A stretch of 64,000 bases of DNA from Blastocladiella emersonii ATCC 22665 (GCA_025594325.1 JANHCV010000001.1:1550001-1614000), one strand, 5' to 3'. Shown: positions 12,392 through 21,301, counted from the first letter of the stretch. Program-made: numbers and translations. Notes: generated from the letters alone by a model not told the origin.

Positions 12392-13494
12392 ATGGTCAGT
12401 CATCCATGTATCTCTACACCGCCGCCCGGAACGCTGCGAACTGCTCGGTCCGCCGCACGACGACCAACCGCCGCGACACCTTGCCCGACCTACCGCCCGC
12501 ACGAATCGACGAGGAAACGGACCGCAACGACGGTTTCGATTCCAGCGACGTAGAGGATCGCTGCCGAGCGTTTTCTCGTCGTTCTTGCGACCGAATTGCC
12601 GCCCGAACGGTTGCCGACGTTCCGGTGGTCACGCATGTCCATCCGTCATGCGGTGTGCCGCTGGCCTGTCGCGACGCCAGCCTCGGCCGTCGTGGCATGG
12701 TCGGTTCCCGTGCCGCCGGCGCCACCTCACCCGAACGGATCGTGCTCGCGGGCGAGCGAAACTCGCCCGTCCGTCTGGCTGCACTGCGGACGGCTGTCGC
12801 ACGGCCTCCCGGAGCGGTCCCGCCGGCGAGCCATGCTGTCAGCTGTCCTCGTCGAAATTCGTGTGGGTGGTGGCGTTCGTTCAAGCTGGTGGCTGGTGTG
12901 CTCGTCGGTCACCGTGCTCTTGCAACTGCACCCACCCCCGCACAACCCTCCACACAGCTAGAGCGGTCCCACGCAAGCGAGCGTGTGAGCGTGTGCGCGG
13001 GCTGCAGCGCCGCGATCGCCGTCGTCGTCCGACGTGGCGGTCGTCCCGCGCGACCACCCCACCTCCTCTGGACCACCCCGCTAACGCTCTCGCTCCCCCT
13101 CTCCGCCGTCGTCGTCGTGGTCGTTCTAATAGGCCAAGCGGACTAAAAAGGTCGGAATCGTCGGTAAGTACGGTGTCCGCTACGGCGCGTCGCTCCGTAA
13201 GCAGATCAAGAAGATGGAGATCACGCAGCACGCCAAGTACACCTGCGCCTTCTGCGGCAAGGACTCGGTCAAGCGCACCGCTGTCGGCATCTGGACCTGC
13301 AAGGGCTGCAAGAAGACCGTCGCCGGTGGCGCCTGGACCGTTGGGTGCGTTTTCCTCTGTTTGACGCGCTAGTTGTGCTCGGATTCCGCTCGATGCAGGT
13401 CGCTAACTGCTTGTTTTGCGCACTCCACAGCACCACCACCGCTGCCACCGTCCGCTCGACCGTCCGTCGTCTTCGCGAGCTCCAGGAGTCCTAA
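12392..13494 (+). CDS. RPL43: 60S ribosomal protein eL43 (L37A family)
   Basis: Exon 1 is only the start codon (12392-12394). It is followed by a 738-nt intron (12395-13132; donor GTCAGT, a CTAAC near 13081, acceptor TAATAG), then exons 13133-13344 and 13431-13494. The product is 92 aa, the normal length for this family. It reads [20 protein letters not shown] and ends RRLRELQES. The C2-C2 zinc ribbon is complete (CAFC...CKGC), and the core [13 protein letters not shown] is characteristic. The second intron has a GCTAAC branch site and a CACAG acceptor. Role: structural protein of the large ribosomal subunit. From 12723 rightward the gene lies inside the left arm of a large inverted repeat, so all but exon 1 and the first ~330 nt of intron 1 is duplicated on the opposite strand. 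Confidence 0.96.
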
Positions 13495-13810
13495 GCGCGC
13501 CCTCTCCGCTACTCCTTCTCGACGTCGTGTTCATTCTCTGCCCCGCACCCTGATCATGCCCCGGGCAATACAAGCCTTGATATTCGAAATTGTTGTTCAC
13601 CTCTGTCTCGACTTTGAGCCGTCTACGTGGTCTACTAGCCTTTGGTTGATGACCGGGTTTGAGTGACCTCACCGCGCGGCAGCGATTCGCTCGCGTGTCG
13701 GTCAACGGTCGGCAACGTGGGTCGAGTCCGCGCGCGCGGAGGTTGCCGACGATACGATGGTGGGCCAGAGCGGCCACATTGGCCACCGCAGCAGTCTGTT
13801 TGGACCCTGG

Positions 13811-13938
13811 GTCGAGCCTGAAGCTCGGGTCAGGTGGCGCCATGTTCCGCGGGTCCGCGGCCGACATGTCTGCCATGCTCGGCCACACATGGAGGAGATG
13901 GAGATCTGTTCTGCGGGGGGTGTCTCGCAGCGCTCGTG
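13811..13938 (+). pseudogene. Decayed copy of the 3' end of the WD40 gene
   Basis: The segment reads LKLGSGGAMFRGSAADMSAMLG. The last codons of the WD40 gene at 34388-34500 (minus strand) read LRLGSGGSKFRGSAADVSAILG. Similarity also holds at DNA level (CGGGTCCGCGGCCGAC is shared) and runs slightly past the WD40 stop codon. A 2-nt insertion just after the shared CTCGGCCA shifts the frame relative to the source, so this is a non-functional fragment. An identical mirror copy lies at 17072-17199. Confidence 0.75.
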
Positions 13939-14073
13939 AAGAACAAAACGCGAGACGTGAGACATCACGTGCAAAACGCGTGGCGCCCCCGCGACGCGTT
14001 TTCCGTCGTCGCGTCGCGTCGCTCGTTTTGCTTGAACGGCCTAGCTGTTTCGCGTCAGGTCTTGAATCAAGAG
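13931..14073 (+). repeat. Short dispersed repeat, copy 1
   Basis: About 143 bp, beginning CGCTCGTGAAGAACAAAACG and ending CTTGAATCAAGAG, with an internal run of GCGAC units. It lies upstream of the F-box-like gene. An exact mirror copy is in the right arm (16937-17079), and a diverged third copy is at 18302-18465. No coding capacity or terminal inverted repeats were seen. Confidence 0.75.
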
Positions 14074-14202
14074 CTAAAACCCTCCGTCGCGATTTGCCTC
14101 GTCTCTTCGCGTCCCTTCGCGTTGTGTCGCGTCGCGTTGGTCACTCCATCGCGGGAAGCCGGCGACTCTCGCTGTTCAACGGGCACACTCCTAGAATACG
14201 TT

Positions 14203-15135
14203 ATGTCCATACACGACGACATGTCGAGCCACCTCTCGCACTTCCCCGCCTTGGTCATCGAAGCGATCTTGGTCCGCGCCGTCAAACTCCACAGCAGCGG
14301 GCTACCAGACCTCCGCGCAATGCATCAATACACGCGCGTCATGTCACGCGAGGCTATTCCTCGCGTGCACAGCGCGCTCTTCAAGCGGGCCACGAGACCC
14401 GTGGACCAAAGCCGGGCGACTGAAAAGGGCATGGTCGGACTGCTTACGCAGTTGGCCGAGCTCGGATCCTCAATTTCGTGCTCACGTCGAGCGCTCAAGG
14501 ATGCCATGTTCCAACGTCACCTCGGCGCGCTCGAGTTTTGGCGCGACCACGGTGCCGCGGCGCAGCTCAAGGCTGCCATCGGCGGCGTGCGCGCCAAGGA
14601 CACGATCGGCTTCTCGGATGGCTTCTTTGAGCCACTGGTACGTTTCTCTTTGACGATCAGAGGGCACCCTACACATCAAACTGACGATGAACGCGCGTGT
14701 AGACGTCCCAGCTTCCTTGGGTGGTCTGACCTCAAAGCCAAGATTCATCGCCAGCTGATGGGCAGCTCGGGCGATTGCGAGCTCGATCTTTCGGGGCTCC
14801 AGCTGACCCGCCGCGCGATTTCCAAGCTCAACGCTCTTATGGCGGGACGCACCAACGACGATCAGCCCCGCACCGACGACGGCAAACCCGTGAAAGCGAT
14901 CGAGACAATCGTCCTTTCCCGCTGCCCACTCGACCTGGGGCGGCTTTTCGACGTGGACTTTCCCGGCTCGGTTCTTCGAGTTGAGGTTGTGAGCTTCTGG
15001 CTCAAGTGGCTTCCCTTGAACGATATGATGCGCCGCGTGCGCTGGCCCGAGCACCTCGGTGAGCTGACACTCAAGTTTGCGCGGCTGCGCGTGTCGCTGG
15101 TGCCTCGCCTGAAAGTCGTGCTGAGGCGACCCTGA
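14203..15135 (+). CDS. F-box-like lineage-specific protein (left copy)
   Basis: An uninterrupted 310-aa frame from ATG 14203. The N-terminus (SHLSHFPALVIEAILVRAV) looks like an F-box helix pair, but I would not call the family firmly. The C-terminal half contains a leucine-rich, LRR-like stretch (CELDLSGLQLTRRAISKL, IETIVLSRCPLDLG). A perfect-looking intron (14638-14702: GTACGT, ACTGAC, GTGTAG; 65 nt) lies inside the frame. Removing it throws the reading frame into a stop after eight codons, so the gene either keeps this intron or carries a 1-nt frameshift at the donor. The start is uncertain because the frame stays open upstream through the repeat. An identical copy lies on the opposite strand at 15875-16807. 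Confidence 0.5.
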   Translation: MSIHDDMSSHLSHFPALVIEAILVRAVKLHSSGLPDLRAMHQYTRVMSREAIPRVHSALFKRATRPVDQSRATEKGMVGLLTQLAELGSSISCSRRALKDAMFQRHLGALEFWRDHGAAAQLKAAIGGVRAKDTIGFSDGFFEPLVRFSLTIRGHPTHQTDDERACRRPSFLGWSDLKAKIHRQLMGSSGDCELDLSGLQLTRRAISKLNALMAGRTNDDQPRTDDGKPVKAIETIVLSRCPLDLGRLFDVDFPGSVLRVEVVSFWLKWLPLNDMMRRVRWPEHLGELTLKFARLRVSLVPRLKVVLRRP

Positions 15136-15426
15136 ATCCAGGTTCTGAGGAGCAGCCGCAACGCAAGCAAGTCGAAGCTCTCGCAAGTAGCAACGCATGA
15201 AGTATTGCCAGATCGGATTCAGAGGACGTGTACATCTTGAGCGACTCGAGATACGGCAGCCAGGAACGGCGCTGCTCTCGCACTGTCAGTAAAACCCGCC
15301 AACATGAAAGCATAAAATTGTCTCCTTGTTCAATGTACTCCATCACAACTATGTAAAATCTGCCTGAGTACCGAGCTGCCGACTGAGCTATCAATTCGTG
15401 TGGTGAGAGACGCGTGGCGCGACGCG
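15136..15426. other. Non-coding end of the left arm
   Basis: 291 bp downstream of the F-box-like frame up to the palindrome centre, relatively AT-rich near 15300-15400. No gene was seen. The reverse strand contains a lone tRNA A-box-like word, which I did not accept as a tRNA. Confidence 0.5.
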
Positions 15427-15583
15427 TTGCGCCACACCATCAGTTGATCAGAACTGCGATCAGGAAAGCGGCCGTGACCGTTTTGTCTCGCACCATACGA
15501 ACAAGGCACCTACCGGTCCATTACGAAACATTGCATGGCTTTACCAGACAGCACAAAAGTTACAGGACTCAATTGTTCTGGTT
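15427..15583. other. 157-bp unique spacer at the centre of the inverted repeat
   Basis: Unique sequence between the two arms, bounded by GACGCG on the left and CGCGTC on the right. No open frame of note, tRNA, transposon end or hairpin was recognised inside it. Confidence 0.85.
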
Positions 15584-15874
15584 CGCGTCGCGCCACGCGT
15601 CTCTCACCACACGAATTGATAGCTCAGTCGGCAGCTCGGTACTCAGGCAGATTTTACATAGTTGTGATGGAGTACATTGAACAAGGAGACAATTTTATGC
15701 TTTCATGTTGGCGGGTTTTACTGACAGTGCGAGAGCAGCGCCGTTCCTGGCTGCCGTATCTCGAGTCGCTCAAGATGTACACGTCCTCTGAATCCGATCT
15801 GGCAATACTTCATGCGTTGCTACTTGCGAGAGCTTCGACTTGCTTGCGTTGCGGCTGCTCCTCAGAACCTGGAT

Positions 15875-16807
15875 TCAGGGTCGCCTCAGCACGACTTTCA
15901 GGCGAGGCACCAGCGACACGCGCAGCCGCGCAAACTTGAGTGTCAGCTCACCGAGGTGCTCGGGCCAGCGCACGCGGCGCATCATATCGTTCAAGGGAAG
16001 CCACTTGAGCCAGAAGCTCACAACCTCAACTCGAAGAACCGAGCCGGGAAAGTCCACGTCGAAAAGCCGCCCCAGGTCGAGTGGGCAGCGGGAAAGGACG
16101 ATTGTCTCGATCGCTTTCACGGGTTTGCCGTCGTCGGTGCGGGGCTGATCGTCGTTGGTGCGTCCCGCCATAAGAGCGTTGAGCTTGGAAATCGCGCGGC
16201 GGGTCAGCTGGAGCCCCGAAAGATCGAGCTCGCAATCGCCCGAGCTGCCCATCAGCTGGCGATGAATCTTGGCTTTGAGGTCAGACCACCCAAGGAAGCT
16301 GGGACGTCTACACGCGCGTTCATCGTCAGTTTGATGTGTAGGGTGCCCTCTGATCGTCAAAGAGAAACGTACCAGTGGCTCAAAGAAGCCATCCGAGAAG
16401 CCGATCGTGTCCTTGGCGCGCACGCCGCCGATGGCAGCCTTGAGCTGCGCCGCGGCACCGTGGTCGCGCCAAAACTCGAGCGCGCCGAGGTGACGTTGGA
16501 ACATGGCATCCTTGAGCGCTCGACGTGAGCACGAAATTGAGGATCCGAGCTCGGCCAACTGCGTAAGCAGTCCGACCATGCCCTTTTCAGTCGCCCGGCT
16601 TTGGTCCACGGGTCTCGTGGCCCGCTTGAAGAGCGCGCTGTGCACGCGAGGAATAGCCTCGCGTGACATGACGCGCGTGTATTGATGCATTGCGCGGAGG
16701 TCTGGTAGCCCGCTGCTGTGGAGTTTGACGGCGCGGACCAAGATCGCTTCGATGACCAAGGCGGGGAAGTGCGAGAGGTGGCTCGACATGTCGTCGTGTA
16801 TGGACAT
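15875..16807 (-). CDS. F-box-like lineage-specific protein (right copy)
   Basis: Exact mirror image of the 310-aa frame at 14203-15135, including the in-frame intron-like segment (now 16308-16372). The two copies face each other tail to tail across the palindrome centre, so read-through transcripts would be self-complementary over their whole length. Function unknown, with the same caveats as the left copy. Confidence 0.5.
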   Translation of the reverse strand: MSIHDDMSSHLSHFPALVIEAILVRAVKLHSSGLPDLRAMHQYTRVMSREAIPRVHSALFKRATRPVDQSRATEKGMVGLLTQLAELGSSISCSRRALKDAMFQRHLGALEFWRDHGAAAQLKAAIGGVRAKDTIGFSDGFFEPLVRFSLTIRGHPTHQTDDERACRRPSFLGWSDLKAKIHRQLMGSSGDCELDLSGLQLTRRAISKLNALMAGRTNDDQPRTDDGKPVKAIETIVLSRCPLDLGRLFDVDFPGSVLRVEVVSFWLKWLPLNDMMRRVRWPEHLGELTLKFARLRVSLVPRLKVVLRRP

Positions 16808-16936
16808 AACGTATTCTAGGAGTGTGCCCGTTGAACAGCGAGAGTCGCCGGCTTCCCGCGATGGAGTGACCAACGCGACGCGACACAACGCGAAGGGACG
16901 CGAAGAGACGAGGCAAATCGCGACGGAGGGTTTTAG

Positions 16937-17079
16937 CTCTTGATTCAAGACCTGACGCGAAACAGCTAGGCCGTTCAAGCAAAACGAGCGACGCGACGCG
17001 ACGACGGAAAACGCGTCGCGGGGGCGCCACGCGTTTTGCACGTGATGTCTCACGTCTCGCGTTTTGTTCTTCACGAGCG
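16937..17079 (-). repeat. Short dispersed repeat, copy 2
   Basis: Mirror copy of 13931-14073 inside the right arm, identical to it over the stretch compared. Confidence 0.75.
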
Positions 17080-17199
17080 CTGCGAGACACCCCCCGCAGA
17101 ACAGATCTCCATCTCCTCCATGTGTGGCCGAGCATGGCAGACATGTCGGCCGCGGACCCGCGGAACATGGCGCCACCTGACCCGAGCTTCAGGCTCGAC
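17072..17199 (-). pseudogene. Decayed WD40 3' fragment, mirror copy
   Basis: Reverse complement of 13811-13938, with the same 2-nt frameshift. It shares the phrase TCGGCCGCGGACCCGCG with the 3' end of the WD40 gene near 34446-34464. Confidence 0.75.
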
Positions 17200-17515
17200 C
17201 CAGGGTCCAAACAGACTGCTGCGGTGGCCAATGTGGCCGCTCTGGCCCACCATCGTATCGTCGGCAACCTCCGCGCGCGCGGACTCGACCCACGTTGCCG
17301 ACCGTTGACCGACACGCGAGCGAATCGCTGCCGCGCGGTGAGGTCACTCAAACCCGGTCATCAACCAAAGGCTAGTAGACCACGTAGACGGCTCAAAGTC
17401 GAGACAGAGGTGAACAACAATTTCGAATATCAAGGCTTGTATTGCCCGGGGCATGATCAGGGTGCGGGGCAGAGAATGAACACGACGTCGAGAAGGAGTA
17501 GCGGAGAGGGCGCGC

Positions 17516-18287
17516 TTAGGACTCCTGGAGCTCGCGAAGACGACGGACGGTCGAGCGGACGGTGGCAGCGGTGGTGGTGCTGTGGAGTGCGCAAAACAAG
17601 CAGTTAGCGACCTGCATCGAGCGGAATCCGAGCACAACTAGCGCGTCAAACAGAGGAAAACGCACCCAACGGTCCAGGCGCCACCGGCGACGGTCTTCTT
17701 GCAGCCCTTGCAGGTCCAGATGCCGACAGCGGTGCGCTTGACCGAGTCCTTGCCGCAGAAGGCGCAGGTGTACTTGGCGTGCTGCGTGATCTCCATCTTC
17801 TTGATCTGCTTACGGAGCGACGCGCCGTAGCGGACACCGTACTTACCGACGATTCCGACCTTTTTAGTCCGCTTGGCCTATTAGAACGACCACGACGACG
17901 ACGGCGGAGAGGGGGAGCGAGAGCGTTAGCGGGGTGGTCCAGAGGAGGTGGGGTGGTCGCGCGGGACGACCGCCACGTCGGACGACGACGGCGATCGCGG
18001 CGCTGCAGCCCGCGCACACGCTCACACGCTCGCTTGCGTGGGACCGCTCTAGCTGTGTGGAGGGTTGTGCGGGGGTGGGTGCAGTTGCAAGAGCACGGTG
18101 ACCGACGAGCACACCAGCCACCAGCTTGAACGAACGCCACCACCCACACGAATTTCGACGAGGACAGCTGACAGCATGGCTCGCCGGCGGGACCGCTCCG
18201 GGAGGCCGTGCGACAGCCGTCCGCAGTGCAGCCAGACGGACGGGCGAGTTTCGCTCGCCCGCGAGCACGATCCGTTCGGGTGAGGTG
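17516..18287 (-). pseudogene. RPL43: Truncated copy of the eL43 gene
   Basis: Minus-strand copy carrying eL43 exon 2 (17877-17666), exon 3 (17579-17516), the intron between them, and the last ~410 nt of intron 1. The copy stops at 18287, inside intron 1, so exon 1 (the start codon), the intron-1 donor and the promoter are all missing. The remaining coding sequence is undamaged and identical to the functional gene. Unless an upstream promoter and donor are captured from beyond 18288, it cannot make eL43. An open frame does continue from exon 2 upstream to about 18293, but without an in-frame eL43 start. Confidence 0.9.
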
Positions 18288-18686
18288 CTTCAAGTATAAT
18301 CCCTTAATTGAAAACCTGATACGAAACGACTAGATCGTTCAAACAAAATGAGTGATGCGATGCGATGCGACTCGAAGAGACGACGGAAAACGCGTCGTGG
18401 AGGCGCCACGCGTTTCTCACGTGATGTCTCACGTCTCGCGTTTTGTCCTTCACGAGTGTTGTGACGTGTATCGGGTCCAAACGCTCAAAAGCACAGCTGT
18501 AAGGGCCGTACGCGCATGCGCAGTTGACGAAACGACTAAGGTAGGCTAGTCTATCCGTTTTGAACACCCTTTTAAACTTCAACTCGCGCGTAAAAAAGTC
18601 GGAACCGTGGGTGGCAATCGCTGGACAACGAAGAATCACACCAAAAATTGTTCATTCATTTATCGTGGCAGCAAATGAACATGCAC
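18288..18686. other. Intergenic segment beyond the right arm
   Basis: 399 bp, noticeably more AT-rich than its surroundings, with poly-T/A runs near 18560-18660. It holds the diverged third copy of the short repeat (18302-18465). No gene was recognised. The right part is probably the 3' UTR of the seven-TM gene. Confidence 0.6.
18302..18465 (-). repeat. Short dispersed repeat, diverged copy 3
   Basis: Aligns end to end with the repeat at 16937-17079 in the same orientation. Long identical blocks include GACGACGGAAAACGCGTCG and GTGATGTCTCACGTCTCGCG. Most differences are C-to-T or G-to-A, many at CpG (for example GCGACGCGACG against GTGATGCGATG). It starts 15 bp outside the palindrome boundary. 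Confidence 0.8.
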
Positions 18687-20176
18687 CTAGACGTAGTGCA
18701 AGGACCGAGAGTCCATGGTCGGCGACGAGTCGGCCGCCGTCACGATCGACGCGGTCCCGTAGCCGCGGCCACTGAGGTTCCCGTTCCGCAACGCGCCGCG
18801 GGTCACGGCCGGTGTTGGTGCTGAGCTGCCGCCGCCGCTCTCCGGCTTGACGTGGACCGATGCGACTAGAATTCGCGTCAAAGGTCAGCGAGGAGGGAAC
18901 GTTGCGTGATGGGGGCAATCATACCGCAGGAGATCTGCTCGGACATGGACGGCACGCCGTACTGAACCGACGTGGACCCGCCGGATGGCCGACCGTTGTC
19001 GCGGCGGCGGTCACGGACGAGGTCGACGACGAGATACCACTCAACCATGGCCGCGAGCACGTAGAGGCGGCCGAAGATGCCCGCAAACTGGTGGCTGAAG
19101 ACCGAGTCCGCGAACGCGTAGGCAACGACGCCCGTGGTGCACGACGCGAGCATAGCAATGAGTGCGGCAAGGATGCGGTACACAACCGTCCGGTACGCGC
19201 GATCAATCGCACGCGCGCGCTGCTGCTGACGGCCCGCTTCGGACAGCGTGATGAAGGACGGGATCGTGATCCCGCCACCCTGCGTGCCGCCGGCCGTGGT
19301 CCAGTCGCCGCCGCGATTCCGCGCGTAGTCGAGCGACATGCGGATGTTGAGCACGATGCGGAAGATGGTGGTGGTGATGACGAGGTCGGACAGCACGAAA
19401 AGCGCCGAGGCGCCGAGGATCGTGATCTTACGCAGCGGGTTTAAATCGACCTTCTTGCCCAGGTCCGTCGACCAGTATGTGCTGATGAGCAGCACGATGG
19501 CCACGACCATGAACGTGTAGACCAGGGCCAGGAGCCGTTTCCGTAACCGGTTCGTGTAGTAGGGCGCGTGCGAGGTTGCTCCGAAGACTAGCGGCAGGAT
19601 CGCGTAATGAGTTTCGTGATCCCAGCGACGCGTCGTCGTGCGCGGAAACGTACTGCGGAACCGCTCGAAGCCGAGCGCCGCAACCTGCGCGCCGCACACG
19701 ATGGGCGAGAAGACGCGCGTGAGCTCCCAAATGTTCTACACGGAGAGGAGAGGCGAGAGCGCGTGAAAATGCGGCAAGGAGTCGACCGCGAGGGGAGGTG
19801 GCGCGATGACAGCATCATCCTTGGTGTTGCAAGCTCCACGCAAGGTGCGCCGATCAAACATCGAGAGACATGGTTGACTTGCTCAACGGCTGGCCCATGC
19901 GGGACAGCTGTGGCGAAGACGACAAGGAGGCGGAAGAGCGAAACTTACGGGCGAATCGTCAGCGGCGAGGACGCCAAAGAAGACGATGTCGTTGACAAAG
20001 AACCCCAGCGCGCAGACGGCGACGCCAATGTGGAAGCGCGTGCGGTGGAGGAGCAGGCGGCGCCCGGCCACGAGCATCAGGGTGGTGCTGAGGATCAGGT
20101 TGAAGATCATCACGGCCATGACCTGCGGCTCGGCATATTTGTTGAGGAGCTTGCGCTCCCACTCTTTCGGTGCCAT
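18687..20176 (-). CDS. Seven-transmembrane protein, unknown (receptor-like)
   Basis: Three minus-strand exons, 20176-19949, 19735-18925 and 18865-18687, encode 405 aa. The first intron is 213 nt (GTAAGT...GTGTAG); the second is 59 nt (GTATGA...TCTAG, phase 1). Seven hydrophobic segments can be picked out: AVMIFNLILSTTLMLV, VAVCALGFFVNDIVFFGVL, FSPIVCGAQVAALGF, LALVYTFMVVAIVLLIS, ILGASALFVLSDLVITT, ILAALIAMLASCTTGVVAYAF and LYVLAAMVEWYLVVDLV. The C-terminal tail of ~60 residues is Ser/Thr/Gly-rich and hydrophilic. A short N-terminus, seven helices and a Ser/Thr tail are receptor-like, but I see no diagnostic GPCR motif and name no family. Plasma or endomembrane location is inferred. Confidence 0.75.
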
Positions 20177-21301
20177 GTCGGGTCGTTCCGTGGTGCCGTG
20201 CTGTCAGTCGGAGCCGATTGCACAATGTGGCAGCGAGGGTATCGAGGTGCAGGGCGCTGGTTGCGAGGTGAGGAGGGGAGGAGGAGGCGGAAGGGATGAA
20301 TGACGAAGAGAAGTTTGCTGGGCAGAAGCGGTGCCCCATGCAGATGCAGGTTCGCGGTCGTGGCGCCGTGGCGGTGGGCCCATGCTCGCAGCCACACGCA
20401 TGGCCCTGAAACAGCTTCTCGATTCCTCGACCACAGACACCACTGACACTTGACCGGGGACGCTCGAGTCGACGTAGAGCCCAGCATCGCGGTTTTGTGC
20501 GATTCAGGTGCTCTAGGGCGTTGAAGGGTTCTCGTATGTGTATCCAAGTACACAGCGGCAGCAAGTTTCGCAGTTTTTCACGTTTTCACTCAAGAAAGCA
20601 CGGAGGGTAATCCATTGGCTTCAAAAACGCTAATGCTGCCAGTTACAAGTGGCCTGTGGAGTGCAGATCCAAGGAAGCGAGCGGGAACGACGGCCTTGAA
20701 GGCGCGATCGGCGAGCATCAGCTGGCTCAGGTGCCAGAGCCGTCACGAGCGCCGATCGCAATGCCAACACCGTCTCGTGTCTCCGACCCACCCAAATCCC
20801 TTGATCTCCGCGACCACCACACTACCACGAAGCTCTGACGTATCAAACCACTTGGCGCAACGGCGGCGCGATCAGCTCTTGCTCTTGTTTGCCCTGCCGG
20901 ACCGAGTTACTCGCTGCCGCTCCGCCCGCTCACGACTTGGGAGGGCTCGGCCGCGCTGCTCGACCTGCGCCACGATGCACCGATGTACCGCGTGCGCTCG
21001 ATCTGCCGCTGGTCTCCGTCTCGCACCTACCCTATCGCTCGGCGCACAGCCGCTTGATGGCCAGCGGAGAAGGCGCGCCGCGATTCCGTCACCCGTCATG
21101 CCTGTTCCTCACGCTCGGGACTACACGAGTTCTCTACCACGGCTCGGTCCCCTCACGCTGACGCCGCCACCACCACGGCTGGTCACCTCGGTTCACGCGC
21201 GCCAGGCCGCGTACTTCCACATGTCCCCGCCGTGCAGGCGCGACGATCCGCCAAGGCGACCCACGTCCAACACCCCGCTCGTCTTCGCGTCCGAGGACGC
21301 C
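20177..21301. other. Divergent intergenic region
   Basis: 1.1 kb between two divergent starts. One plus-strand frame stays open from 20615 into the next gene, but its translation before ~21220 is compositionally random (Arg/Ser/Pro/Leu) and was not annotated. No RNA gene or repeat was seen. Confidence 0.5.

Larger units (their letters stand above)
12723..15426. repeat. Left arm of a 2,704-bp inverted repeat
   Basis: This segment is matched in reverse complement by 15584-18287; paired positions sum to 31010. Identity starts at CACCTCACCC (12723) and ends at GACGCG (15426), and the bases just outside differ. Translations of both arms in several frames are identical, and I found no mismatch in the parts compared base by base. 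Contents in order: part of eL43 intron 1, eL43 exons 2-3, a decayed WD40 3' fragment, a short dispersed repeat, and an F-box-like gene. Confidence 0.95.
15584..18287. repeat. Right arm of the 2,704-bp inverted repeat
   Basis: Reverse complement of 12723-15426. The outer boundary is at 18287, where homology to eL43 intron 1 stops and unrelated, more AT-rich DNA begins. The inner boundary is at 15584. Confidence 0.95.

Noticed and set aside
12395-13132. Possible snoRNA in eL43 intron 1
   Set aside because: No TGATGA C box with a downstream CTGA D box at suitable spacing, and no convincing H/ACA pair.
15605-15680. tRNA-like A box (TAGCTCAGTCGG) near the palindrome centre, mirrored in the left arm
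   Set aside because: No GGTTCGA-type B box, no acceptor-stem pairing and no plausible anticodon arm; a lone A-box match.
12723-18287. Inverted repeat as a transposon or as terminal inverted repeats of a mobile element
   Set aside because: The spacer is only 157 bp and has no transposase; the arms carry host genes; no target-site duplication is visible at the outer ends.
20615-21220. Upstream extension of the DusA-like frame
   Set aside because: Open by chance: residues before ~21220 are random Arg/Ser/Leu/Pro and the DusA-like domain begins well after it.
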